Shown in pieces: positions 53,301 to 62,847 of a stretch of 64,000 nucleotides of DNA (position 1 is its first letter; the number at the start of each line of letters is the position of its first letter). The notes below the pieces were generated by a model. It had not been told where the DNA came from and searched no databases. It was given only the letters and a program-made list of their open reading frames with translations. The position numbers were made by a program, and so were the translations under genes. Source of the DNA: Flectobacillus roseus. GTDB lineage: Bacteria > Bacteroidota > Bacteroidia > Cytophagales > Spirosomataceae. The stretch lies in assembly GCF_030056665.1 (NCBI RefSeq), contig NZ_JASHIG010000033.1; one strand, given 5' to 3'.

Positions 53301-56022
53301 TTGGAGAACCGCTTCCGCCGAGGTAGAGTCTAATACCTTCTCCTACCGTACTATTACCCGTAGAAGTACCTCCCAACGTTCCGTCCACTCGTACTACAGC
53401 ATCTGTTCCATTAACAGTCAAGCTAAATACCGAACCACCAGGCGCAGTTGAAGATTTGTACACGCCTGAACTTTGAATAGAAAAATTCTTTGCCACTGTT
53501 AAATTACTTGAGGCTGTCCAATTTCCACCTACAAATACATCTCCGTTGGCGGTTATAGCACCCGTGTGCGTCATGATACCGTCCATAATCAGCGTATTGG
53601 CTACAGTGAGGGCAATAGTTTCTGTTAGCGTTGCTTGCGCGTTTACCGTCAAACTCTTGCAAGAACCTGCCACTGAAGATAAAGTTACGGTATGTCCAGC
53701 CAGAATATGAACATTGGTATTGGCCGTAGGAGCAGTCGTGGTTGAGCTTGCGATTCCGCCGTTTCCATCTGAAATATTCCAAGTTCCTCCATTCCAATTC
53801 ATATTTCCCGAGGAAAGATAATCTCCAGCGGCGATACCCGTCACTAATAAAGTACGACTTACGCTTTGTGCTGCAGCATAATCATCATTCCCTTGTTGAG
53901 AGGCTGTAATCAAACAAGAACCTACACCAACTATTTGAACAAGACCATTTACAATTGTTGCAACTGAGGTATTTGAACTTGTGTAAGTTACTGGTAATCC
54001 CGAGCTTGCAATAGCTTCAGGATTGAAGTTTGCAGCACCAAATGACTTCGTCGCAATAGATGGAAAACTGATGGTTTGAGTAGGTAAAGCACCTAGGTAT
54101 TCCACCACGATATTATCCAATTTGAAAGCATTGGAAGTCCCTAAGATTTTTATTCTCATGCTTTGAACTCCTGCATGTAGACTTACCTGAGGTGCAATGG
54201 TAATTGTTTGCCAAGTAGAATTTCCATTTACAGGAATTTCAAATTCACCAGTCTTATCGCCGCCGTCAAACTCGATTTTGATTTTACCACCAGCAGCAAG
54301 TATCAAAGCATTGATATTGAGTTTAAAACGTCCAGCAGTTGGCACATTCACCGTATAGTTTAGCCATTCACCAGCTTCTAAGGACGTAAGATGATAAGCA
54401 CCATTTCCACGACTTTCGATATCAACAGCCTCGTTTGGACGATATTGACCGCCAATATTAGTGCTACTTAAATCATAATAGGTCTTATTCTGGCCATCGG
54501 TCGGGATATAATCAAAGTTCTCTGCTTCGATAGTGGCAGGAAAACTTGGAATGGCAAAGACAGGTTTTCCATTGACAAAATAACAGGCATCACCAGGAGA
54601 AAGAGAGGTTCTATGAAAAGTAAGTCCGCCCCAACCAGGATAATCTACTTCAAATCCTTGACTTTCTACCCCTAACTCTTGCGTAGAAATGTCATAGGCA
54701 CGTTGAGTCCATTTATATTTATCAGCACTAACACCTATTCTATCTCGATAATGCCCCAATACCATTTCGGTAATAGGTGCACGGTCAAATTTAAAGCCTG
54801 TTGCTCGAGTGGTGGCGGTTTTTCCTTCATTGAGTGGGTTTATTTTCAAAGACTGCCATCTCCCAGTTCTATCTCGGCGACTAATAAATTCACCTGATTC
54901 AACCGTCGGTTCCCAAGGAGTTGTCTGGTCAGGATAAGGATAATTGAGCGAAACATTGTAACGATAGCTGTACTCCATTCCCTTGAGCAATCTATTATCA
55001 AGAAAACCATAGATATCGTCTCCCTGATTCCAAGCCATTTCACAAATAGTCAAAATATTCCCGACTCCGTTTAAAGAGTGTGTTTGATCTCTAGCACTTT
55101 CTTGACATTGACCATTTTCCCAAACATAGTTTTGAATTAATTCATTATAACCATAGTCAGGAACAGCATTATCAAAGCCATTCAACGCATATACCTCTTG
55201 GTACTCATTCGATGCACTTGTCGGAGTTGTACCATTGATTGGTGGTCCAGCTGGATAAGGAAGGTCATCTGCGCGGTGGGGTAAACCTTTTAGATATCTG
55301 ATAGAGCGTTCATACATCACACGGTTATCCAGAAAAATACCCATAGCCGCAACACCTCTCATTCCGAAGATTCCTTGGTTTCCGTGTCGCCCAGCATCTC
55401 CATTGTACATAAACCAATAGAAAGTAACTTCTTCGCTGTTAATCTGGGACGTTGGTTCTATGGTAGAAGAATAACCCGGGTAAACCAACATTGACTTAAA
55501 TCTTTCGAGATCTGTGCTGTTCCAACCGCTGTAGGTATGCTTAATTATTTCGGCACCCTCCAACAATTTCCATATTACACGACCAGCATCCAAGCTTCTG
55601 GTACCACCCGTTTTGATTCTTTGCAAATAGGACCAAGCATTAAAAATCTCCACAGCCTTTTTGGCATGGCGTTCATCACCTGTTACATACCACATGAGGG
55701 CATTACAATAAGCTGCAAGTCCATCGTATTTGATGTCATCATAATTGAAACCAGATATGGTCGAAACCGTTGCCAAAGTTGTACTACCATTGCCTCGAAC
55801 GGCATAGCTATAACTGGCATAGGGACTTTGAGAAAGAGATTTAAAGGAGGATTTCCAAGGCTCTACTCCAGCAGCAACCATGGCTTTCATTCTGTCTAAA
55901 TCTGATTTTTTGTGAGATATACCGGGGTGAATAAAGGTTTGAGCCTGCGTATGGACATACGGCATCAATCCTACAATTATTAGAAAAAATAATCGTAGTT
56001 GCCACGTTAAATTAGTTTTCAT
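50380..56022 (-). CDS. Giant secreted alginate-lyase-fold protein with CBM6, CBM3 and T9SS sorting domain
   Basis: An 1880-residue multidomain protein. Signal peptide to about residue 28. Residues 30-470 form an alginate-lyase-superfamily (alpha/alpha) domain with GRHGNQGIFGMRG and the landmark CQESARDQTHSLNGVGNILT-EMAWNQGDDIYG. Residues 495-645 are a CBM6-like jelly roll (IEAENFDYIP; LEAGEWLNYTVNVP). An Ig-like/MBG repeat (about 650-728) has a second copy near 1400-1475, with a long Thr/Ser/Asn-rich beta-repeat region between them. Two CBM3-like domains follow (about 1478-1634 and 1635-1785). The last 80 residues are a type IX sorting domain (QYSVYPNPSS...GVYYVQVGNLP). It should be exported and cell-attached, cutting uronate glycan near cellulose or similar fibres. 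Follows susD by 155 nt with a hairpin. Confidence 0.85.
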   Translation of the reverse strand: MKTNLTWQLRLFFLIIVGLMPYVHTQAQTFIHPGISHKKSDLDRMKAMVAAGVEPWKSSFKSLSQSPYASYSYAVRGNGSTTLATVSTISGFNYDDIKYDGLAAYCNALMWYVTGDERHAKKAVEIFNAWSYLQRIKTGGTRSLDAGRVIWKLLEGAEIIKHTYSGWNSTDLERFKSMLVYPGYSSTIEPTSQINSEEVTFYWFMYNGDAGRHGNQGIFGMRGVAAMGIFLDNRVMYERSIRYLKGLPHRADDLPYPAGPPINGTTPTSASNEYQEVYALNGFDNAVPDYGYNELIQNYVWENGQCQESARDQTHSLNGVGNILTICEMAWNQGDDIYGFLDNRLLKGMEYSYRYNVSLNYPYPDQTTPWEPTVESGEFISRRDRTGRWQSLKINPLNEGKTATTRATGFKFDRAPITEMVLGHYRDRIGVSADKYKWTQRAYDISTQELGVESQGFEVDYPGWGGLTFHRTSLSPGDACYFVNGKPVFAIPSFPATIEAENFDYIPTDGQNKTYYDLSSTNIGGQYRPNEAVDIESRGNGAYHLTSLEAGEWLNYTVNVPTAGRFKLNINALILAAGGKIKIEFDGGDKTGEFEIPVNGNSTWQTITIAPQVSLHAGVQSMRIKILGTSNAFKLDNIVVEYLGALPTQTISFPSIATKSFGAANFNPEAIASSGLPVTYTSSNTSVATIVNGLVQIVGVGSCLITASQQGNDDYAAAQSVSRTLLVTGIAAGDYLSSGNMNWNGGTWNISDGNGGIASSTTTAPTANTNVHILAGHTVTLSSVAGSCKSLTVNAQATLTETIALTVANTLIMDGIMTHTGAITANGDVFVGGNWTASSNLTVAKNFSIQSSGVYKSSTAPGGSVFSLTVNGTDAVVRVDGTLGGTSTGNSTVGEGIRLYLGGSGSPTVTGTGIVNIARFQPTGNNIQNIIFDMDMNFGNNSVQSSGINTFSLLAGTSNKTLTINAGKTVKISNPNGSFHSPTNATEDNTVAALKLGGTSNFGNMTYNILGTLDVSQAHFVVYSNTSTSNPSAVQTITINVGYQGTLKLGSDVRMAKNVASQNIFVNVADGGVIDASTAPLNLTMAPISTNGHTTNGSGQLWFTMAPNALYKQAVSAGVATPLWVGVSNTNYNPVTITPSASTIVEASIQTGFGPSGLESKTIEQAVNRKWNLKTSDAVSSSLKFGFNTSDLNVGASATQGIKLIRYNSSTNTWEKVANSTPQLGQNNSLTVSYDNVSPLSSFVLSNRYYVPVNITNLSSFYCKNAPAVTLTGTPSGGTFTVDGNPVSVFDPASLSSGMHTVIYALADGENSDTLQVEVGVSLIAPSISGSGVYYMPNTVTLTASGCSGTVRWSNNTSGNTLTLSGVGNYAITATCLVNGCVSPISEVVNVEIKKLEQSITFDEITNKFIDEANFTPVVSSSAGLGISLSSSDTSIAKISNGQISLVGVGTVQITASQTGNENYHPAASISRSFSVLSSVKIKYQNGDNSTTNNQIKPFLTLFNESNHAIPYNELTVKYWFTPENYSGINSWIDYAALGNSNVKMSYTNLATPRNNALGYVEYSFLAVAGNLVANANSGVIQSRFANTDWSDLNEQNDYSWTNTNTSVLVNNITVYRNGKLIWGQEPSSIPINQTVKVYANSKSQPNSNTISTYLTLNNEGNTQLNYKDIKVRYWFTKDGTANLNAFFDFVQLGNSQVTGTFGSVANKQGADSYFDLGFNPSAGVLYPLSNSGNINFRIAKNDWSNFNQNDDYSYMNTNGNSLLLNDKISMYYQGNLIFGSEPNNLSNSITTNNEELIQYSVYPNPSSQSTVKVSFKNDVKLENAVPIRVYNSTGMLITEKIVEAVDARTIDLNLPDSLITGVYYVQVGNLPSVKLILQK

Positions 56023-56128
56023 GTCAACGTTTAGTAAATGTTAGAAAGTCAAATTGCGAGGTTTTAAGTAGAAGTGTAGGGTGTTTAAAAAGGGTATCAA
56101 TATGAAGTGATTAGCTGTTTTAGGAATA

Positions 56129-56160
56129 ACGTATAGGGCATTACTTTGTACCCTATACGT
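56129..56160 (-). terminator. Hairpin between susD and lyase genes
   Basis: Perfect 10-bp stem ACGTATAGGG/CCCTATACGT (56129-56138, 56151-56160), 12-nt loop, 17 nt after the susD stop. It may partially terminate, lowering lyase expression relative to susCD. A quasi-palindrome AACGTTTAGTAAATGTT at 56026-56042 precedes the lyase start codon by 3 nt. Confidence 0.6.
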
Positions 56161-56177
56161 CATCAGATTATTCAGGA

Positions 56178-57905
56178 TTACCAGCCAGCGTTTTGCTTCA
56201 AATTTGTATTTAGCTGTATTTGTTGGGAAGGAATTGGCAATAGGTAATTTCTATCCTGCCATTTTCTACCAGCTTCAATTCTGTAAAGACCGCCTGAAAT
56301 ATTATTTTTAATCCCTGTCCAATACGTTTCATAAGCGGTACCCGTCCATTGAATCCCTTGAATATCCATGGGCAACTCTGTTTCAGCCGTTTTCCAACGA
56401 ATCAAATCATCTCTTCTGAAACCTTCAAAATACAATTCTATATTTCTTTCACGACGAATTTCTGTACGCATATCCAAGCCATTTGCCGAAACGAATGCAT
56501 TGCTTAACCTTGGCATCGTCTTGTTTACACGATTTCTTACCAGATTCAATGAACGATTTAAGTCGACATCAGAGATAGAACCACTTCTTTCATAAACCGC
56601 CTCCGCATAGTTTAACAGTACCTCTGCATAACGAATAACAGGGAAATCATATCCTTCTTGGTTATCGTCCAAACGGCGTTCGGTCGCCCATTTCTGATTA
56701 GCATAGCCAGAGTTTGAATTTGATTTGTGTTTACCTCTCGAAGCCGCTATATCAGCCGCATCTCCTTTCCATGTTACACGGGCACCAGGGTTTTCGTTAT
56801 CCCAATAATAATTTCCATCAATCATCATGTTGTAACGCATACGATTATCTCGGTTTTGAAACTCAGATGTTGTGGTTGCAAAGCCTTTGAATAAAGGCGA
56901 TTTATCAATGGGCAAACCATCCTGACAAAGATATTGCGTAGCAAACTTGCGTGTTACCCAATAAATATTGTTGAGTGTGGAATGGGTAATATTTAACCTA
57001 ATTTGGCGACTAGCAAAATCATATCTGTTCGCCAAAATATATTCTTTATTGGCTGCTTTTGTAATATTGGCTGGATTTGACTGCTGGTTTTCCAAAATAA
57101 ACATATATTTCTGTGCTGAATCACCCAAAGCAGTTGGCGCAAACAACTCATACAAAGCGCTTTTCATGACCTCATCATTGCTCGAGATAGATTTATCAAG
57201 CAAAGTATTCGCGCGGGCTGTATTTCCTCTAAATTTTTGCCAAGTACCTTCATACAAGGTTACTCTACCCAGAAAAGCCTGTGCTGCACCTTTACTTACT
57301 CTCCCTTTATCGGAGGCAGCAATAGCAGATTCTAATGGCAAATCTGTAATAGCGGATTCGATATCTTGAATAATAAAATTAACAATTTCTTCTCTAGAAT
57401 TTTGAGGAGAGCTTAGTTCGCTCGAAGTGGTTGTTAATGTTTTAGTAATCAATGGTACCTCTCCGTACTGTTGCAATAAGTCAAAGTACGTATAAGCTCT
57501 AAAGAACTTTGCCTCAGCCACAAACTGCTTAATATCATTAGGTTGTGTATAAGTGCTTGCTTTTTCGATTAAGTAATTAGTTGCACGAATTCTTGAATAG
57601 GCACTATTCCAGTTACCATCTGACAGTGGAATAGTGTTGGTACCGTTACTGAAAGCATTTCCACCCGAAACAAATACAAAGTCTGCTCTACGGTCAGAGT
57701 GCGGTGAATCGTTTAGGATATCCGAGAAGCTGCGCAAGTAGGTATAAAATTCGTTGGCAGCTAATTTGAATTGATCGGAATTTTTCCAATAATCAGCATC
57801 CGAAATTTCATTGATAGGCTTTAGGTCAACCAAGTCATTACAACTCACAGTGGTAAACAAAAGTCCAACTAAAGCCGCTTTAATATATATCTTTTTGATT
57901 TTCAT
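56178..57905 (-). CDS. SusD/RagB-family glycan-binding lipoprotein (locus B)
   Basis: A 575-residue lipoprotein (MKIKKIYIKAALVGLLFTTV, lipobox TVSC). SusD landmarks are NDLVDLKPINEISDADYWKN at the mature N-terminus, FVAEAKFFRAYTYFDLLQQY and GEVPLI, RYAEVLLNYAEAVYERSG and the C-terminal RRERNIELYFEGFRRDDLIR and LLPIPSQQIQLN. It is the surface partner of the susC-like receptor 36 nt upstream. Only distantly similar to the other SusD in the window, so the two loci are not recent duplicates. Confidence 0.95.
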   Translation of the reverse strand: MKIKKIYIKAALVGLLFTTVSCNDLVDLKPINEISDADYWKNSDQFKLAANEFYTYLRSFSDILNDSPHSDRRADFVFVSGGNAFSNGTNTIPLSDGNWNSAYSRIRATNYLIEKASTYTQPNDIKQFVAEAKFFRAYTYFDLLQQYGEVPLITKTLTTTSSELSSPQNSREEIVNFIIQDIESAITDLPLESAIAASDKGRVSKGAAQAFLGRVTLYEGTWQKFRGNTARANTLLDKSISSNDEVMKSALYELFAPTALGDSAQKYMFILENQQSNPANITKAANKEYILANRYDFASRQIRLNITHSTLNNIYWVTRKFATQYLCQDGLPIDKSPLFKGFATTTSEFQNRDNRMRYNMMIDGNYYWDNENPGARVTWKGDAADIAASRGKHKSNSNSGYANQKWATERRLDDNQEGYDFPVIRYAEVLLNYAEAVYERSGSISDVDLNRSLNLVRNRVNKTMPRLSNAFVSANGLDMRTEIRRERNIELYFEGFRRDDLIRWKTAETELPMDIQGIQWTGTAYETYWTGIKNNISGGLYRIEAGRKWQDRNYLLPIPSQQIQLNTNLKQNAGW

Positions 57906-57941
57906 AATCTTAATTCATTTATATTTTCCTAAATTCTCTTA

Positions 57942-60900
57942 CTAGAAAGTTAAGTTTACCCCAAATGTGAAATAACGATAGAATGGAAAGCGCTGACTCG
58001 TTGTACTAACATTCAGGTTGTTAGAATCGCCTGCGTTAGATACCGTTCTTGGTGCTTCTGGATCCCAGCCATCTTTAATCTTAGAGAATTCATACAAATC
58101 ATTTCCTGAAAAATATACTCTCAATCGTTCGATTTTAGCTTTTTGTGTGATAGCCTTCGGAATAGTGTAACCTACTACAAGGTTTTTCAAACGTAAATAT
58201 GAACCGTCCTCTGCTACCCAGTCAGATGGGAAGTAGTTGTAGTTGTTGATGGTACCCGTTGAAGAAATACGTGGTAAATTGGCGTTGGTTCTTTCTGGTG
58301 TCCACCATTGATCTAAGAAAGCAGCGTTTTGAGCTTGGAAAATTACCGCTGCAGGTATGCGCCAGTTACCATCGCGCACAATAGTGCGTTTGCCAACTCC
58401 TTGTAAAATAAAGCTAAAGTCAAATCCCTTGAATTGCAAACCACCATTTACTGAATAAGAATAACGAGGATTATCAGTGCCAAGATAAACAGCATCTTCT
58501 GGGAAAGTAATTTTTCCGTCGCCATTTACATCTTTAAACATATTGTCGCCAAGTGCCAAACGGCTGTTAGACTGTGCAGTAGCTACCCCCGAAGGCATGC
58601 CAATATTGTTGCCAGTGATATACTTGCGATAATTATCTAATTGCTCCTGAGTTTGGATTCGACCATCGTATACCAATCCAAAATATGAGTTGATTGGATA
58701 TCCTTCTACTGCTGAGTTAAATCCACGGTTGGCACTACTGATGAGATTTTGTCCACCAAAATTGACTAATTTATTTTGGCTATCTGAAATATTAAAACCT
58801 AAATTATAAGAAAGTTCACCTACTTTATCTCTCCAATTCATTGAGAAATCCCATCCCCAAACACTCAAATCACCATTGTTTCCCGTTGGTGCACTTGCCC
58901 CCATTACTGCCGAATAGGTACGACTCAACAACATATTACCATTACGTTTCCAGAAATAATCAAATGACCCAGACAAACGTCTTTTCAAAAGTCCAAAATC
59001 TAGACCAATATTTTCGGTTTCTAGTTTTTCCCATGTGCGGTCGTACGCTACCAAAGTACCTGTTGGCGACACGCGAACTACTGGACTAGTACCCAAAATT
59101 GGATAACTGGCATCGGTTGAACTAGTAGAATACGCAAGATTCAAGAATTGAATATAGTCATAATTGCTAATGCCACTCTGATTACCCATCACCCCATACG
59201 AAGCTCTTAATTTTAATTCATCAAAAATATTCAAATCTTTGATAAAGTCTTCCTGACCAAGGCGCCAGCCTCCTGAAACACCATAAAACAATTTCCAACG
59301 ATCTTGTGCTCTAAATTTTGATGAACCATCGTAGCGTGCATTAGCTTCTACAAAATATTTATCATTGAAGTTGTAATTAAAACGAGCAAAATAACCTGCT
59401 AATGCGGTGTGAGTTTGACTTTCAGTTACCGTTTTGGAAGTAGGGTCACCAACACTCAGAGATAGTGAAGGAGGTACATTTGCTAATACATCAAATGTTT
59501 TTGCTAAATAAATATTACGCTGATACAATTCGTATTGTGCTCCCAACACAGCCTTAATCGTCTGATTTTGAGCAACCTCTTTCTCATACTCCAAGTATCC
59601 GTTTAAATTATAGTTATTCTCCAAACGCGATGAACGTTGATAGAAACTTCTTGTAGGTAAATTCGAAATCAAAACATTTCCCGAATAATCATACCATCCA
59701 ATCGAATTACCCAACGTACGAATATCAGTATCTAGTTGATAAAATCCTGCATATCCAACAGCCTTCAGATTTGAATTAAAAGCGTAGGTCAAGTTCACAT
59801 TGGAGTTCAAACGGTTGTTATATTCCTTGTTATCGCCCCCTTGAATCGCAATTTGATTGACAGAAGCATTACCCAAACCCGAACCCCAAACGTAAGGCTT
59901 GCCCGTCAAGCCCAAACCACTCAATGGTTTGCCCGGTTGATTACCATTATTCAAAACATCGCCTAAATAGGTTGGTTGAACAATGTTTTGAATTTCATAG
60001 GAAATATTTGTTTCTAATTTCAACTTCTTAGAAAATTGGTAATCATGCGTAAGACGTGCATTGTACCTGTCTGAGAAATTATTTCCTACTTGCAACAAAC
60101 TTCCATCTTTCAAATAGCCTAGGGAAATTCTATAACCCGATTTTTCAGTAGAACCTGATATACTCAGTTGATGTTCGGTAGAAGTTGCCGAGCCCCAAAG
60201 CATATCTTGTTCTGTACCCGGGAAAAAAGTAAAATCTTTTACATCTCCAAACAAGGAGGCACCATTGACACTCATAGCATCATACTCTGCTTTTGTCATC
60301 CACTGCTTACCTGCAGCCAATGCTTTTTCAGCTACAGCACCATAGTTATACCATATATCTGTCGCAGGGAACCCATCAGTCGCACGTGCTTCTTTTACAA
60401 ATGGCGCCCAACCTTTGATATCCACTAATTTTGGAAGCAAACCTACTTTTTTAATAGAAGTCGAACCATTATAGTCAATCACAACCTTACCAGACTTTCC
60501 ACGCTTGGTGGTAATCAATACCACACCACCTGCGGCACGTGAACCGTAAATCGCCGCGGAACCATCTTTTAGGAAAGATATGTTTTCGATATCATTAGGG
60601 TTAAAAGAATTTAGTGCCCCTACCGATGGAACTGGTACGCCGTCTACGATTACCAATGGTTCGGTAGAGTTAACAGAGGCAGCACCACGGATTTGGAAAT
60701 TCCAGCCCTCACGACCCGATTGTGCTGAGTTACGCGTTACAGTCACGCCTGCCACCTGACCTTGCAATGCCGCCAAAGGGCTTGAAACTGGACCTCTATC
60801 TTTAAAAGTTTGAGCAGAAACCGTTGCTACTGAACCCGTCAAAGTCGCCTTTTTTGCTGTACCATAACCTACAACCACAACCTCATTAAGTGATTTGACA

Positions 60901-61544
60901 TCCGACTCAAGAGTAACGTTTACTACTACACGTTTAGATACATTTACCTCTCTTTTGTTAAAGCCAACAGATGAGATAATGAGTGTACCTGTTTCAGCCA
61001 CTACAATGCTAAACTCCCCTTTTTCATCTGTCATAGTTCCTTTAGTAGTCCCTTTTATGATAATGCTGGCACCAGGAACAGCCTGACCATTTTCATCAGT
61101 CACTTTACCTTTTACCGTCTGGTCACCCAATAAAGTTAGGGTATTGATACGAGACTCTAAAGTAGAAATAGTTGCTAACATCATATTCTTTTTCAAGATT
61201 ATTTTATTGCCAACCATCTCATAATCAACCCTTAAAGGTTTAAGCAAACGATCTAAAACAATATCTAAAGACTCGTTTTTAGCCGAAATTGTAGCAGTAG
61301 AATTAGCCGAGAAAATTTGAGGGTTATACAAAAAACGTACATCCGACAACTTTTCCAATTTATGTAAAATACTCTCAACTGACTGATTATTGCTTTGAAC
61401 ACTGAGTTTCTGATTAAGGATGTTTTGAGCCACACCTTCACGTGCCTCAGCCATCGTTGTACAGATAATCGCAATAAGCACCTGATAGAAACTTATCCGC
61501 ATGACTTTTAGGATTGTTTTTTGAAATAGTACTTTGTTTTTCAT
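57942..61544 (-). CDS. SusC/RagA TonB-dependent receptor with STN domain (locus B)
   Basis: The start is placed at 61544 (MKNKVLFQKTILKVMRISFY), like locus A; the longer frame adds 16 residues lacking support. About 1200 residues: signal region, STN domain (about 55-120: SVESILHKLEKLSDVRFLYN), carboxypeptidase-regulatory-like domain (GKVTDENGQAVPGASIIIKG), the LNEVVVVGYGTAKKATL segment, plug (FQIRGAASVNSTEPLVIVDG; FLKDGSAAIYGSRAAGGVVL) and 22-strand barrel. It imports the oligosaccharides captured by the downstream SusD and signals through FecR at 61750. Confidence 0.96.
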   Translation of the reverse strand: MKNKVLFQKTILKVMRISFYQVLIAIICTTMAEAREGVAQNILNQKLSVQSNNQSVESILHKLEKLSDVRFLYNPQIFSANSTATISAKNESLDIVLDRLLKPLRVDYEMVGNKIILKKNMMLATISTLESRINTLTLLGDQTVKGKVTDENGQAVPGASIIIKGTTKGTMTDEKGEFSIVVAETGTLIISSVGFNKREVNVSKRVVVNVTLESDVKSLNEVVVVGYGTAKKATLTGSVATVSAQTFKDRGPVSSPLAALQGQVAGVTVTRNSAQSGREGWNFQIRGAASVNSTEPLVIVDGVPVPSVGALNSFNPNDIENISFLKDGSAAIYGSRAAGGVVLITTKRGKSGKVVIDYNGSTSIKKVGLLPKLVDIKGWAPFVKEARATDGFPATDIWYNYGAVAEKALAAGKQWMTKAEYDAMSVNGASLFGDVKDFTFFPGTEQDMLWGSATSTEHQLSISGSTEKSGYRISLGYLKDGSLLQVGNNFSDRYNARLTHDYQFSKKLKLETNISYEIQNIVQPTYLGDVLNNGNQPGKPLSGLGLTGKPYVWGSGLGNASVNQIAIQGGDNKEYNNRLNSNVNLTYAFNSNLKAVGYAGFYQLDTDIRTLGNSIGWYDYSGNVLISNLPTRSFYQRSSRLENNYNLNGYLEYEKEVAQNQTIKAVLGAQYELYQRNIYLAKTFDVLANVPPSLSLSVGDPTSKTVTESQTHTALAGYFARFNYNFNDKYFVEANARYDGSSKFRAQDRWKLFYGVSGGWRLGQEDFIKDLNIFDELKLRASYGVMGNQSGISNYDYIQFLNLAYSTSSTDASYPILGTSPVVRVSPTGTLVAYDRTWEKLETENIGLDFGLLKRRLSGSFDYFWKRNGNMLLSRTYSAVMGASAPTGNNGDLSVWGWDFSMNWRDKVGELSYNLGFNISDSQNKLVNFGGQNLISSANRGFNSAVEGYPINSYFGLVYDGRIQTQEQLDNYRKYITGNNIGMPSGVATAQSNSRLALGDNMFKDVNGDGKITFPEDAVYLGTDNPRYSYSVNGGLQFKGFDFSFILQGVGKRTIVRDGNWRIPAAVIFQAQNAAFLDQWWTPERTNANLPRISSTGTINNYNYFPSDWVAEDGSYLRLKNLVVGYTIPKAITQKAKIERLRVYFSGNDLYEFSKIKDGWDPEAPRTVSNAGDSNNLNVSTTSQRFPFYRYFTFGVNLTF

Positions 61545-61638
61545 ACTTTTGTTTGATTTGTCGTTTCGAATCGGCAAACGCTCCCCCAGCACACTTTTTT
61601 AGTGTGTATCGTCATTGCCAAAGAAGATAGGGAGTTCC

Positions 61639-61668
61639 GAAGCGAGGGTGCGGGAACACCTTCGCTTC
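61639..61668. terminator. Hairpin between fecR and susC genes (locus B)
   Basis: 12-nt arms GAAGCGAGGGTG/CACCTTCGCTTC (61639-61650, 61657-61668; one mismatch), 6-nt loop, T-run after on the plus strand. Same stem length, loop length, CACCTTCG core and position as the hairpin at 36546-36575. Confidence 0.65.
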
Positions 61669-61749
61669 TTTTTTGTGGCTACTAGCCGAGTTTTTACATA
61701 ATAATAAGGTTTACTTTATCTCAAAATAAAATTGTCCGCTTTCTAACGT

Positions 61750-62847
61750 TTAATAACAACCGTTAGAATATATCACAATTTGCGCATCCACTTGTTCATA
61801 CTTTGCATCAAGGGTTTTACAAATGAGGTTGAGTTTTTCAAAAAGAGGTTCATCATCCAGCGAGGCCGTCAAATAACAATTTTTCATCACATCAGCATCG
61901 TATACGATATTCACACCGTACGCTTTTTCAAGAACTTTGAATACCTCCGATATTGGTACATTAGTAAATTCAAACACCTGATTTTGTATAGGAACTTTTA
62001 ACAAGTTTGGTGAATCAACCAAACTTCTAATCATTCTCTTATCGGTTTCGTCGAATACCACTTGTTGATTCGGTGTGAGTACCAATCCTTCTAATTTTTT
62101 GTGGTTGGTATGTTCATCCAAATTACTTTCTGTATTTTCAAAAACTGATACCTTACCTGTTTTTACAACCACTTTTACAGTTTTATCATTTTCATTTGCT
62201 TGTATTAAAAAACTAGTACCCAACACTTTAGTCACTAATTTATCAGCAAATACAAAAAATGGTCTCGATGGATTTTTTGCTACCTCAAAAAATGCCTCCC
62301 CGATTAGTATTACCTTTCTTTGTTCTTTTTCAAACTTTTCGGGGTACAGGATTTTACTATTTTTTTGTAAAACAATTGTACTTCCATCCTCCAAGTTTAC
62401 GGTCATCTGATGATCGGTCGTATTCTCTTTGGTAATCCATTTTAAGGATGAACCTTGTGCCAAAGCAATACTTTTTTCGATTTGCAGAGAGGATTCTCGA
62501 CCTTTATTCAACCAAAAAACGCCAACGATCAAAAGCACCGAAGCGGCAGCATAGAAAATTTTGTTCCAAGGCCAGCGAACTACCTTGTACTGAGCTTCTG
62601 ATTCATCCAATTGAGCATTTAACTTTTCTAGCTCAAGCGATACTTCTGCATCACTTACATGATCAAAAGCTTTGTAAATCGACAATAAAATGCCTTTGCT
62701 TTCCAAAATATCGGCTCTCTTATCAGGATTCAGTAGCATCCATTGTTCCCAAAAGGCGGTTTCTTCCTCAGAGTTTTCTAAAACCCATGCACGGAAAGAT
62801 TCATCCGAAATAAAATCTGTTGGCTTATATTGTCTATAATCTTGCAT
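61750..62847 (-). CDS. FecR-family anti-sigma factor (locus B)
   Basis: The start is placed at 62847 (MQDYRQYKPTDFISDESFRA), matching the paralogue at 37737. 365 residues: cytosolic N-terminal part, one membrane helix (FYAAASVLLIVGVFWLNKG, near 100-118), the periplasmic FecR domain (VNLEDGSTIVLQKNSKILYP; LIGEAFFEVAKNPSRPFFVF; VTKVLGTSFLIQ) and a C-terminal STN-like tail. It links receptor occupancy to sigma activity. Unlike locus A, the sigma gene is divergent, so both promoters lie in 62848-63135. Confidence 0.94.
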   Translation of the reverse strand: MQDYRQYKPTDFISDESFRAWVLENSEEETAFWEQWMLLNPDKRADILESKGILLSIYKAFDHVSDAEVSLELEKLNAQLDESEAQYKVVRWPWNKIFYAAASVLLIVGVFWLNKGRESSLQIEKSIALAQGSSLKWITKENTTDHQMTVNLEDGSTIVLQKNSKILYPEKFEKEQRKVILIGEAFFEVAKNPSRPFFVFADKLVTKVLGTSFLIQANENDKTVKVVVKTGKVSVFENTESNLDEHTNHKKLEGLVLTPNQQVVFDETDKRMIRSLVDSPNLLKVPIQNQVFEFTNVPISEVFKVLEKAYGVNIVYDADVMKNCYLTASLDDEPLFEKLNLICKTLDAKYEQVDAQIVIYSNGCY

